Positions 36,301-49,200 of a stretch of DNA of 64,000 bases are shown here, in pieces. This DNA is from Theropithecus gelada. Lineage: Eukaryota > Chordata > Mammalia > Primates > Cercopithecidae. Under the pieces are notes generated by a model. The model searched no databases and had not been told where the DNA came from. It worked only from the letters and a program-made list of their open reading frames with translations. The stretch is from contig NC_037686.1 in assembly GCF_003255815.1 (NCBI RefSeq), positions 61,557,206-61,621,205 on the forward strand. Reading direction: 5' to 3'. Each line of letters opens with the position of its first letter. The first letter of the stretch is position 1. The translations under genes and the position numbers were made by a program.

Positions 36301-39300
36301 AGCATATGTATCCTGATATCCTCTAGGAAGCTGGCATGATGTAATAACCAGAAGACTGGTGTTAGAATCAGAAAACCACACACTGCTATCTAGCAGTGTC
36401 CATCATGTTCCAGGCACCATACCAAGGCACAGGGGAACAGGGAAGTGCCTCAGTAAACTTCAACCTATTTTCAAAAACTAATACATATTTCATAGAGGTA
36501 TCGGGAGAGTTAAGTAAGATTAGACGCACAGAAATACGGACATAAACCTGGTTCAGAGCAGGTACATACAAGTAGGATTAAATCAATAATCTTTTAGTAT
36601 TATCCCTGTATTTTAATGCTGCGTCTAATTCCATACTGCTTCAACACCTGTTTAAATTCTACACAATCTTTAATCTTCTTTTAACTCTCTGATGAAAACA
36701 GTTCACAATGGTATCTACCTTCTTGAAATATCTCATCTACTATTCATTTTTTTGTATTATATGCTTCTTTAATTTTCAAATGCCTCTGAGTTTTTTTTTT
36801 CAAAATGTCTACAACACGCAGAGAATTCTCCCACAGACCAACAGGATTCTAAGAAACACAGACACAGTTTCTCATATATTCATTCAACAATTATTGAGTG
36901 TTAAATAATGTACCACACACTGGGCTGGTTACGAGGACATGGTGATGAGCAAACACAGACAATGCTCTGCGCTTGTGAAAGCACAATACGGTAGAACTGG
37001 TAGACATTTTCATCAAATAAATGTCCTGTTAAAAATAAGAATATGCTGCTATAAAAAAAATTATAGTGTAAATTAATGTAGTTTGACGGGGTCAGTAAAG
37101 ATTTTCCTAAGGAAGCAGTATTTGGTCTGAGTTTGATGGATGAATATGAATTAACTGCATATTTCCAGACAAAGAAAAAAGCATGTAAAAAGATGCTTTG
37201 GTGCAAGTGGCATAGCCTTTTCAAGAAACTGTTATCAAGCAAACTTGGGTAAAAATGATAAAATAATAGTAACAATAATAAAAGAAACTAAAAGGTTAGT
37301 GTGCCTCAAGAAGGAAGAGTGTGGGGAGAGGCTAGAGTGAAATGAGGCTGGAGATGTAGGCAAGAGTTAGAACTTCTGAGAAAGACACGAGGTGTCTGAA
37401 GCCGCAGAGCGTCGGGAGGCTGCTGTGGTGCTAACATAAGAGGACAGGTCGGGTGAAGAGCAGGAGCACGACCACAGCTGATGCCTAACAAGGGCAATTA
37501 TGTCAGACACACAAAAGAACACTGCCACAGCACACTTCTGTCTCCAAGTTCATCTGGGAAAAGATGTGTTCAGTCGAGCCAAAGCCACTTGTTTGAATCA
37601 CCTCAAGGTCATGCTATCTCCTATAATTACCATACAAGCAAAACTACTATATTCCTACATTTCTCCCTTTTCCTTCATGTGAGTCTGAAATAATTAAAAA
37701 GGCCGGGAACGGTGGCTCACGCCTGTAATCCCAGCACTTTGGGAGGCCAAAGTGCGAGGATCATGAGGTCAGGAGATCGAGACCATCCTGGCTAACATGG
37801 TGAAACCCCGTCTCTCCTAAAAATACAAAAATTAGCTGGATGTGGTGGCACGCACCGAGTCCCAGCTACTCGGGAGGCTGAGGCAGGAGAATCACTTGAA
37901 CCAGGGAGGTGGAGGTTGCAGTGAGCCCAGATCACATCACTGCATTCCACTCTGGCGACAGAGAAAGACTCCGTCTAAAAAAAAAAAAAAAACAAAAAAC
38001 AAAAAACCAGAATCAGAAAGTAAAACCACAGTCTTTGACACTGTCCCCAGCAACTTCCAATAATGAGCTAATACACAGCTCCTTCTGTAAAGATAAGCAA
38101 AGACAGAAATATCACTAGACACAGAACATTAAAAGCAAGCTCAGGTACAGAACAGAAATATCCCCCAAAATGTTAAAAACAGGAGAACGTGTAAGAATGT
38201 CTCTAATTTTCATTAATTAGATTTAAGAGCAGGCTATCATAAAGAAGAAGCTCTACGCCTATTATATTTTTAAAAATTGAGTCTTGAATAAAATTTTCTC
38301 ATTGTTTTACTCAAAAACTATACTTCCAGGCTATTTATCATAAAGTTACTAATGGAAACAAATGTGGCACCAATAACCAAGATTTCTCATTTCTAATTTG
38401 CTATAAATTTATAAAACACTTTCTCCTAAAACTTATAGTTAGCTTCTTATAATTTTTATAGTTTGCATCTGAGACCATGTAATCGGCTTCTTATAGCTTT
38501 CATTTTTGTATTTGTGTTTATATTTGCATTGCCTGACATTTGCAACAGTGTAACTTTAAGAAACCATGCCAAATTTAATTTACATGTTTCCCTTTCACAG
38601 GTAAGAGCAGGCCTTATAAATAGGTTGTGCTAAGTTTTATCTTAACTTCTATCACAAAATCAGTCTCCTGTGTATAGCTTCTTAGTTGGTTATTTTTCTC
38701 ACTCTCTTATTACCCAGGCTTTTTGTTTTCCTTGCCACCATCAGTTCTATTAGTAAACCATCGCTTTAATCACTGACCCATATGCAAAGGTATATCTTCT
38801 GGTAATATCAGTTTATGTTCTCATAAAGAACTGGCATTCAGATCTAAAATAAAAAAATAAGTTAGGAAATAGAGCTTAAATTCATTTCCTACAAAATAAG
38901 ATTTTAAATAATCAATCACAGAAAAATCATGTAATGTGATGGAGACTTGTAAATATGCTTGTTACCTGTGTCTCCAAGTTCATATAAGAGGAAGCCATCC
39001 ATAGCAAGGTAGTTCTGAAACCTTTCCCTGTTGATCCATGCTGAGAGATCACCATCTTCATACTCTTAAAACCAAGACAAAGGTTAACAAATTATAGTAT
39101 AAATATGAGTTTAAGATAGTTATAATAGCTTTAATCTGGTAACAGGTATAAAATGCCTGACAGAGAATCATTCATCCATAAATATTATTTTTAGGAATTT
39201 ATTGCAAGAGTACGATCAAATGTACAGAAGGATTAATGCACAAAGCAATCTTCATTTATAGCATCATTAAAAATAGCTATATTTTTATTCAAATAAATTC

Positions 39301-42300
39301 AAAATAAAGGAAATAATTCAAAATAAAGGAAATAAATTCAAAATAAAGGAAATAATCAAAATATCCTAAATTGGAAATAATTTAAATAAATTTTGGTATA
39401 TGTCGAGAAAGATCATTTATAAATTTTCAAAAAAACGTATAACTGAACAGATTACAAAACAATACAGGTTATTATACAATATATAACAGTGTAACTGTAA
39501 CTTTGTAAAAAAAAAAAAGTATGAAAAGATAAACTCATAGAATGGTAAAATGAAGTCAGTTATTCCTAAATGGTTACCCTGGATCAATGGTTATACTCGG
39601 GTCATGGCACTATAGGTAATTTTTATTACAATTTCTTTGCTCTTCTCTCTTTATGACAGTCTTCCTAGTTTACAGCTCTTTCTCAAAGGTACAACTAACA
39701 CACATATAAAATCATAGTACCTTAGCTTTTTTCCAATATAAAATAATTCCTCTGCTAAGCAGGTAGAAAATATCTAAGAGAAATATTACATCCTGATTAG
39801 AAATATAATTCTGAAGTAATTGTTCAAAATTATTACAATTGCATAAAAAAGGTGATGTAAAGCAAATGTCTATAAAAGCCTACCAACACATCTGGTTGAA
39901 GATAGGATTTTAATGACTTCTGGAAAGGTATGCTTTTTCTTGCAATGCTAAACAAAACATTTTCAAGTTATCAAACCCATAAAATAAGTGACACAATGCA
40001 AATCTTAAAAGTATTTATGGATTCGAATTTACAAATTAGGAAAATAAACATAAAACTAGAAATTGATTACTGGGCCACAATGTCCACTCCATGCTAAAAG
40101 CAAATTTTCTATGAGATTGCATACAGTGATCAATTTGAATTTCATTTGAAAATAAACCATCTCAAATACTGCATGTTCTCATTTAGAAGTAGGCGGTAAA
40201 CACTGGGTACCATGTGGACATAAAGATGGGAACAACAGATACTTGGGAGATGGGGAGGAGGACAAGGGCTAAAAAACTACCTATTGGGTACTATGTTCAT
40301 TACCTGGGTGATGGGATCATTTGTACCCTAAACCTCATCATCATCCAATCTACATTCTAGAGTATTTCTGAATGAATGGGTGTTCCCTATCTGGCCTCAA
40401 ACATGGTAACCACAAGCCACAGGAGGCCACGGAGCACTGAAATGCGGTTAGTGAGAACAAGAAATTGGATTTTAAATGTTATTGAATTAGAATTTAGAAC
40501 GCTAGCAAGAACGCTATCAGCTAAGACTGCACTCACTTTTGCTTTTGAGTGGCTTTGAGTGGCTTTGTGGTGTCCTATAGATGTCGAGTTTCACCGTTTC
40601 CCTTGAAATTTAAAATATCCCCTGAAGCCCCTGTGAGTTTGCTGCACTGCCCTAGGGTATCTCAGAGCACAGTTTGGAAAACATGAAAGTAGGCATTTCA
40701 AAATACCAAGGAATGATGTTAGTTGTTGTAGCTGCATGTGGTTTATCTGCAAATAAAAAGTCTGCATTATGTAAAGAGATGCGTAATATAAAGCCCTGAT
40801 GAAATGCCACTACAATTTGCTTTAAAGTACTTCAACAAATTCAAAGTTAAAGTTAGAGCAAATGTCATGATGGGCAAAGATCTTGTAAGTGTTTAACTTC
40901 GGTGATGGGTATGCAGGGCTTTACCGTTCTCTACTATGATGTATGTTTGATATTACAATTAAAATATTTTAAAAGTAGACCAAGTATTTGCTTCAGTGAA
41001 GAAATGCTGAATAGCACGTAAGCGGTTATTTCTAACAGCTAAGGGGAAATGCCGCTACGGAGGGATACACAGGGGCTTCAACACTATTGAACACGTGTTA
41101 CTTCTTCAAGCCTTTTTCTGTATCTGAAATGTTACTTCAAAAAAACTAATTCTGAACATTTTAAAGTAATGTATAAAAATCACATAGAATTTATTCCTCA
41201 AAAACACATACAATTTAACAAACAACAAAAAGAAATGTGTAGGTAAAGCTCGGAATAAAAATAACAACTAAAAGTTGAAGGGTGAAAAACCCCAAAACAT
41301 CAGTCATTCAAGTAATGAGAACTGTTATTCTCATTAAACAGTAGAAGCATTTACAAAATCTTTCCACCTAAGTCGTATAATAGACATTTTAATTTTAAAA
41401 TGTTTTACATGAGTTAAAGACTTGGAACTTACCGTCATAAACAAAGTAAGTTTCGTCTTTGAAAACAAGCACAGCCGGCATCTCTTTTAGTGTCACATAC
41501 TGCAAAAAATCAGAAGTTTAAATAACTTTTATCACTAAAAAATTCTAATTAGTAACTATAATTTCAAAAGTCTTGAGATACCAGAAAACACAAACACACA
41601 TAAAAATAACAAAAAAGAATGTCACAAACAATTAAAGAGTACAGTCAATCCCAAACTCATCCAAGGAGTATATATGAATCTTTTTCTATATCCCCTGGTA
41701 CAATGTCCTGTTTGCTATAGTAAAGACTGTGGATTATTCTTAACTGATAACAGACTTAAACATCAACCAGCCTATTTAGGTTTAAGTCCTTCCCCACCAC
41801 TCACTGGCTGTGTGATAATGAGCCACTTTACCTAGGGGAGTCTGCTTCCTCATCTGTGGAACAGAGACACTGAGACTACCTACCTCACAGAACAATTGTG
41901 AGAGTTATGTCAGATACCATAACTGAGAGCACTGCTTAAAGTGTAAACTGCTTTATAAGCCACTTACAGTAGTAATAAGGGATTCATTCAGAAAGTACCA
42001 GCTGCTTACACCTGAGTTGTACTTATTTCGAGAGTAAAATTATACTAGAAAACAAATATCAGATCAGAAGACAAATAATGTAGAAAAATAACAATAAAAT
42101 AAAAATAAAGACAGTTGTCCTGGAAATATTAAAAAGGGAGGGAGACACATCTCGGGGGACAGAAAATAATACAGAATGATTTGGTTACATTACTATTAAA
42201 AAATGGTATAGCACTATGAAAATAACAATTTTAAGGGCACTGCAAGAGCTCTTAAGTCAAGCATGCTCCATTCACCTGCTCTTGGCAACTCATCCACACA

Positions 42301-45300
42301 GATGCTTAGGAAGTATTTTTCAACATTCAGCACCTCCCTCCTTCATCAACATCCCTGAATGGTTCTTACTAGAACACAAATGATACAGTCTCAAATCTTG
42401 CAGCCATCTAGTCTCACATACTCTGAAGCTCTCTTCCTCTCCCGTGTTTTCTTCAACTATCTTCTATTACTGTTATAGTCTGCATGCCAATCTCCTTCGT
42501 TCATCTGTAAGTATTCTGAAGTCAGAAACTGTCTAAATTCATCTTTGTACCCCCTTACTGCATCTCCTGGGGTTTTCATAAATACCAGTTGCAAAGCTAA
42601 TGAAGCTCGGAAGGACAAAACATTAATATTCAAAGCATGGAAAGAACACAAAATTATGGCCTTTGCCCTTATTTGAGAATCATCTATGGGAGTAAAACTC
42701 ATATTTCTCTGAAGTTAACTATTATTTCCCCTAGCAGACTTTTCCAAATACATCCTTAAAACTAAAAAAGGGAGATGACGAATATTAACATCTTCAGGAA
42801 TAAAGAATGACTAAACAAACTAGTTGAGAAGGCCGATTAAAAAATAATAGAAGTAATGCACAAATACTAAATATGCTTACATAACAGATGCTATATATAT
42901 GCCTACCCAGGCTCTCTGGGTTCTAGGGATTTCGGCCTAAAACACCTCATTGTTACATGAGGATTAAGATGGTGTCAAATGGTGCCAGGGCCTAGAACAC
43001 AGCAAACCCTCTGGTGCACTCCAAGTGCCAACTGCTTGCAAACCTTTGTAGATGAGGACCTAGCATAAATTCTCATCTCTCATACAAAAATGTGGTTCAC
43101 TGGACTTGGGAGACAAAAATGTGTAAGAGGTTCAGATTCTAGTCCGTTTTAAGCCTTTATGTTACATCAGGGCATTCCAGAACAGTGGTTTGTAACCTTC
43201 TGGGAACCCTGTCGGAGATTCTGACGGCAAGTGTGGCCTCTTCTTCTCATCTTACTCAAGGCAGCGGCAGCCCGTCGGGAGCAGCTGCTGCGGGAATGCC
43301 CGCTGCAGCAGGGGAGGTGCGGCAGGGGCTGCATGCTCCGTGGAGCCAGTGGGGGCCAGGAACAGGCGGGAGAGTCCTACCCGCTACCAAATTTGTGGGG
43401 TGGGAGCCCCATGCTCCCAGGTGTAGCTGAAGCTGCTCAACAGTGGTTCTGGACCCCGGCATCCCTGAGCTCTCTGGGACCCAGAAAGCAGCCACCCCAC
43501 CCCCCAACTCCTGCAGGTTCAAAAATGCCTGCTCCTGCTCCCTGGCCTCTCCCTGCTCCCCGTGCCTGCTCTGATTTTGGAACAAAGTTGTGGCCGAGCC
43601 CGAGTGCTGTCACAACTTAGCCGGGTGTGTGTGCTCGGGGCGGCACTGACATGCCAGCTCCCACCAGTGCCTGGGCTTCCTCCAGACTTGGACATCGACA
43701 AGCGTGGGAGGGAGGCTGGCTCAGCGCAACCTGCAGGCACTCCTCGGCATGAACAGCCTGGTTACCATAGACGGTATAATGATGATGGCGGCAGTCAGAC
43801 AGGTTCCTAGGCAGGAAGGGGTGGGTCCCCAGTAAAATCCCAACTTCCGGCCAAGGAGGGCCTAAAGCCTGGGGGCCAGGCTACCAGTTCTGGGTGAAGT
43901 CCACGGTCTGGAGTAAGAACTTCATTGATGACCATACAGCCAACTGGATAGCGCCTTTTCCAGGCCTGACCGTGGCCACCCATGGACCACTCAGCATGCA
44001 CCTCCTCAATTCTGAGCACATAAAAACCCCAGACTAAGCCAGACACAGACTTGTCCGGATGACCTGTCTGTGGAAAGGAGCTACCTACTCGGGTCTCCTG
44101 AGAGCTATTCTGCTGCTCAATGAAGCTTCTCTCCACCGTGCTCATCCTCCAGTTGTCCATGTGCCTCATTCTTCCCGGATATGGGACAAGAACTTAGGAA
44201 CCACACAATGGAGGGTCTGAAGGAGCTGTAATGCAAACAGGACTGAAACATGTCCCCCAGTCACCATGTTGCAGGTGACAAGAAGGAGAGAAGAGCTGTG
44301 ACCCTCCTGGGAGCCCAGACCTTGGGGCTCCCCAAGTCAGGGCTGCGACACACTGTTAACACCCTCTTCAGGGCTCTGCAGTTCATGGTGTTTTCTGAGC
44401 TTTCAGGTGCCACTGCATTCCCCTTGTCCAGATGCTGGTTCTTGCAGCAGTGGAAGCCACTTGCAGCACATCTAGTCCAGCCACAGCCTCACATGGAGCA
44501 GGTGCCTGGAGCTGCCTTCCCTATGGCAGCCAGCACGCCTGGCTGTGCGCAGTGGCCAGATCCCAAACTTGCTCACTCACACACCCCTTGCTGCTCCATG
44601 CCTGGCTCATCCTTGGCAGGCATGGGATCTGGGCCTGTAGCATGAGCCAAGTGCAGCCTGCCAGGCTGAGTGGGCGGAATAAGCCCAGTGGGTGCAAGCA
44701 AAACCCAAGCAGAGGCACTGGTGGCCACAGATGTTTCTGGTGGTGAAGCGACAACCTAAGGATCCTGTGACATTACCTTCCCCTTCAACAGTAAATACAT
44801 ATGCATAAAATACTTGGCAAACCAAAATGGGTTTAGGTTGTCCAGAAACTGAGGTTCCTCCAGGAGTTGAAAATCATTGCAGGGTACATAAGATAAACAC
44901 TTACATATATTGCAGGAAGCATTAAACACCTACTTAGGCAAGTCTGTAATCTTAAAATATTTAAACATTAAAACATTTAAAAGAAATGAAATGTCTGACT
45001 TACCTTTGTGAAAAGAAAAATATTTCAATTTTTTGTATAATTTATATTGATTCAAAAGAAAAACTCCCTTGACTTCTTTCATGTTTCCCCTGAGTTACTG
45101 CCAAATTCCTAAGGTCCCCTACTCATTAAAAGTTTCCTAAAGAGAAGTCTACACTTGCGATCTCCACTTCCTTACTTGCCATCAATGTCTCTCAAACACC
45201 AATAAGGTTTTGGTCCCCACTACTCCTCTGAAAACCACCAACAACCTCCGTGTGGGCACATATTGTGGTTATTTTCCTCTCATTATTTTCTTGATCACTT

Positions 45301-46239
45301 TGCAAAATTATCACACAAACTGTTAACTCCTTTTAAAACACTTCATCTTGGCTTCCAACTCATCTGTTTTTCCTAATTTACTATTTTTTTCTCATTTTCC
45401 TTTGCTGACCTCAGGTTCTGGGCCTACTTATTTCCTTAAAAAATTGCTTCCCATGTCTAGGAAGGTTCTTTACACAGCCTTGACTTAATTCTAGACCCCT
45501 ATGTCCAACTGCTTATTTGATGCTTATATTTAGATTCCTAATATGACATTCTGAATCAAATTAAAATGAGTAATTCAAAGCACTTTTCACTCTCCATATT
45601 TTCAACCTCTTCCTTCTCCAATATTCCTCAAGTTCATAAAACACCACCATCTAATCAATTGTTCAAACCAAAACATCTAAGAGTCACTCTTGATTCATTC
45701 CTATTCTTCCAGATCAGCAAGCTCTGACAATTCTATCTTCTAAACACAACAATCCTTTCACTTCTTCCCAACTCTCTCACTAACGATCAAGCCCAAATTT
45801 CTCAGATTACTGCAAAAGTTCAATTGGTATCTGTGGACCTACTCTCATACCTATCTAATGCACTCTGCACTTAGCACAGAGTAATGTCCTTAAACAAGAA
45901 CATCGGTCCATGTTCTTCACAAACTTCAACCTCATCACATGCACTGCCATGACTTACAAAGCCTACACTGCTCTCTACCTACTTCCCATCGCACTGTATG
46001 CACTACAGTCACATTGGCCTACTGTTTTGTTCCTGTATCATGTCAGGTGTGTTCTCATCTTGGACATCTGTTATCTGTTCCTTGTTTCTGGAGTATTGTA
46101 TCCACAGATCTTTGCACGGCTCCTTCATATCATGTAAAAGTCTCATTTCAAGTATGTTCTTGAGACAAACATTTCTTGACCAATCAACCTACAGCACCCA
46201 TCCCACTCCTATTTGCCCCAACTACTACACTGTTTTAAA

Positions 46240-46273
<34 letters not shown>

Positions 46274-49200
46274 TGAGATGGAGTCTCACTCTGTCACCCA
46301 GGCTGGAGTGCAGCGGCGTGATCTCGGTTCAACGCAACCTCTGCCTCCCGGGTTCAAGCAATTCTCCTGCCTCAGACTCCTGAGTAGCTGGGATTATAGG
46401 CCTGCGCCACCACGCCTGGCTAATTTTTGTATTTTTAGTACAGATGGGGCTTCACCATGTTGGCCAGGCTGGTCTCGTACTCCTGACCTTGCGATCTGCC
46501 CACCTCGGCCTCTCAAAGTGCTGGGATTACAAGCGTTAAGCCACCAGGCCCGGCCTTAATTATTATTATTATTTTTTTGAGATGGAGTCTCACTTTGTCA
46601 CCCAGACTGGAGTATAGTGGTTCAATCTTGTCTCACTGCAACCTCCACCTCCCAAGTTCAAGTGATTCTCCTGCCTCAGCCTCCCAAGCAACTAGGACTA
46701 CAGACACGTGCTACCATGACCGGCTAATTTTTGTATTTTCAGTAGAGACAGGATTTTATCATGTTGGTCAGGCTGGTCTCGAGCTCCTGACCTCAGGTGA
46801 TCCACCTGTCTAGGCCTCCCAAAGTGCTGGGATTACAGGCATGAGGCACTGCACCTGGCCTTTAATTTTTTTTCATGGCACTTATGATATCCTGTTTATC
46901 GACTAGTTTACTGAGGACCACTATCTCAGTTTGAGGACCCAAAAATCACTGTATTTGCCACACACACACACACACACACAATAATCCACCACTTGTAAGC
47001 CAATTTAGGAGTTTGAGGTATCACTTGTCATCACTACTTTTATTTTAAAAAGAAAGAAGCACTAATGTAAATCCCTAAATGCTATGAATCTGATGGTATT
47101 TGTTTATTAATAAAAAGAAATCTAATACCAGTAGTAAAGAACCAGCATGTTTACTCTTTCCACACACATCACAGTAAATAAATCTGATATTAAAATCAAT
47201 AATCAAGAAATGATAAATCAATTTTATCTATTAAATCAAGTAATAATTTAATAAATAAAATTGTGTCATTAAAATCAAATTTTAAATATTACCTCAGGAA
47301 CCACTTCTTCTGAGGCAGAAAAGAAGTACGTATATACAATCAATTCTGAAGCAGCATCTATGTATTTCTCCTGTGAAGATACAAACAGAGAAACAGTCAT
47401 TGAAAAATGTTAAAGGTCAAAATTCATTCCTCATTAAACAATGAGAGTTACCTTATGTAGTAAGGGTCACCACTGTAATTTGCTACCTAATATCCTTTTA
47501 GGTGAAAAGAAGAAATATAAGCAAATAAAATTGTTTCTAAGGCAAAGCCAACGTAATTAAGAGCTTTTATCTTTCTTCAAATAAAGTTCATTGAATATAA
47601 CATAAGTTCAATTTGTAGGTATTCATTTAATTATAAATTAGACAAACAAAATGATGGTGATGATTATAGGATGATATGTGTGTATACACATACAAAGTCT
47701 GCAGTCTCAAAGACTCAGAATTTGAAAAAGCAGCATAAGACTTAACCAGGTTAATAACAGAAAAAAATACTAAGGCAGGCAACATCTACTCACTTTTTAC
47801 ACACTTCTATTTCATATAGACAAACATGACAGAGGGTATACAAGGAAGTGTTTTTATTATAAGAAATACTTAGACTGAATGAAAATATTTCTAGTAAGAG
47901 CAGAATAAGTTCTGAGTTTCTAGTGAAGTCTTGATTACACAGTAAATTAAATTACAATACATCTGTTTTTGAGGAATAAAAAAAAGTCTTACTTTCAAAG
48001 GTGATTCTCCACCTATATAAACAAAAAATACACGGTGTCTCTTCTGCATATGTTCAAACATTTGTTGACTTGGAAGTGGCCGAATTAGAGCCCTGTTGCA
48101 CAACAAAACAAAAACAAATTTGAATTATAAACTAAAGTACATAATTTACTCTTATTTATACTATAACTAACCATGTCTCAAGTTATTTTTAGTAATATAT
48201 CAATTGCATTTTAAGTATATCACAAAAGCCACATGAATCTAATAAAACTGTGGTCCATGACTACTATTGCACATACATATAAAAGGTTAACATAGTACCC
48301 ACAATTGAATCTATGTTTCAAAATAAGTGTCAAAACATCCCTTCAGAGAGCACCATCATTACCAGTATTTTGATAGGCAAAAAGAGAACTATTGTCCATT
48401 TAGAATCCTCAGCCTATAACAAAACAAATCCCAAGATAATTATTTTTTTCTCCCTTTTAAAAGGTCATTCACAAAAAACACTGTGAAATACCATCCCAGG
48501 AATATATAGTACTTTATTAAGAATATTTATATCTTACTCTTCAATTTAAATGGTGTACACTTTTTAAGTACCCTATGGAGGTTAAAATCCAAAAGTATAA
48601 AAAGCATATCATTAATCATTTTCAGAAAAAATAAAATGGAAAATGACAGTCATTACATAAGAACCTCATGAAAACAAAAAATGTTATTATACAAGCATTT
48701 TTCAAAGCAAATAGACTGAGAAATGAATTACATCATAGGTTATTATGAAGTACTTCAATTATAAAATATCATTAAACTAAGAAGAGGTAGTCATCTTTTA
48801 CATATGGTGTATATATTATAATACATAATTTTCACTCTACCACATTTATAAAAAGAGCAGAACACAGGCCAATATATTTTCAAAATCCTTATAATGCATT
48901 GCATCATCACCCTACCCTAGCCTCTATTTTAATACTTAGTAATTAACTTGCAAGTGACGCAACTCCAGAACTGACTCCTGAAATTTCATCTACAATAGAG
49001 TAATCTCCAATTACATCAGGAGAATGAATCCCTTCCTAAGCCTCAACCCAAAAATCCTGGGAGGATTCAGTACCTCCCACTGGTACTCCCCTCATACAAC
49101 ACAAAGTTATTTCAAAATTTATTTATTCACAAAGGAAATAAAATGAAACATAGTCAATTAGAAAAATACAGTGAAAATTACATCAGTAAGCACCACAAAT

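Larger units (their letters stand above)
39065..41432 (-). other. TMX3 intron 9
   Basis: Contains a short tandem repeat (39291-39360), an L1 3' piece (40165-40345) and an L1M-like end (about 40850-40975). The segment 40376-40700 is unassigned and may be old DNA transposon sequence. Confidence 0.8.
45640..46920 (+). mobile_element. L2 LINE remnant interrupted by two Alus
   Basis: TCTAAGAGTCACTCTTGATT, CAGATCAGCAAGCTCTGACA, ATGACTTACAAAGCCTAC and CAGATCTTTGCACGGCTCCT to 46240 follow L2 in sense order. After the Alus the L2 text resumes at 46861 (CATGGCACTTATGATATCCT). Stops throughout. Confidence 0.7.
41500..47292 (-). other. TMX3 intron 8
   Basis: A 5.8-kb intron with a MIR (41770-41985), a GC-rich ERV LTR-like block (43190-44790), an L2 (45640-46240, resuming after 46860) and two adjacent Alus. 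No independent gene supported. Confidence 0.85.

Noticed and set aside
36901..37275. 124-codon minus frame in intron 10
   Set aside because: Lies over a probable ancient repeat and would need retention of an intron; no domain.
43185..44754. Cluster of 70-130 codon reading frames on both strands
   Set aside because: They overlap each other in several frames in GC-rich LTR-like DNA where stops are rare; no domain, no codon pattern and no splice structure.
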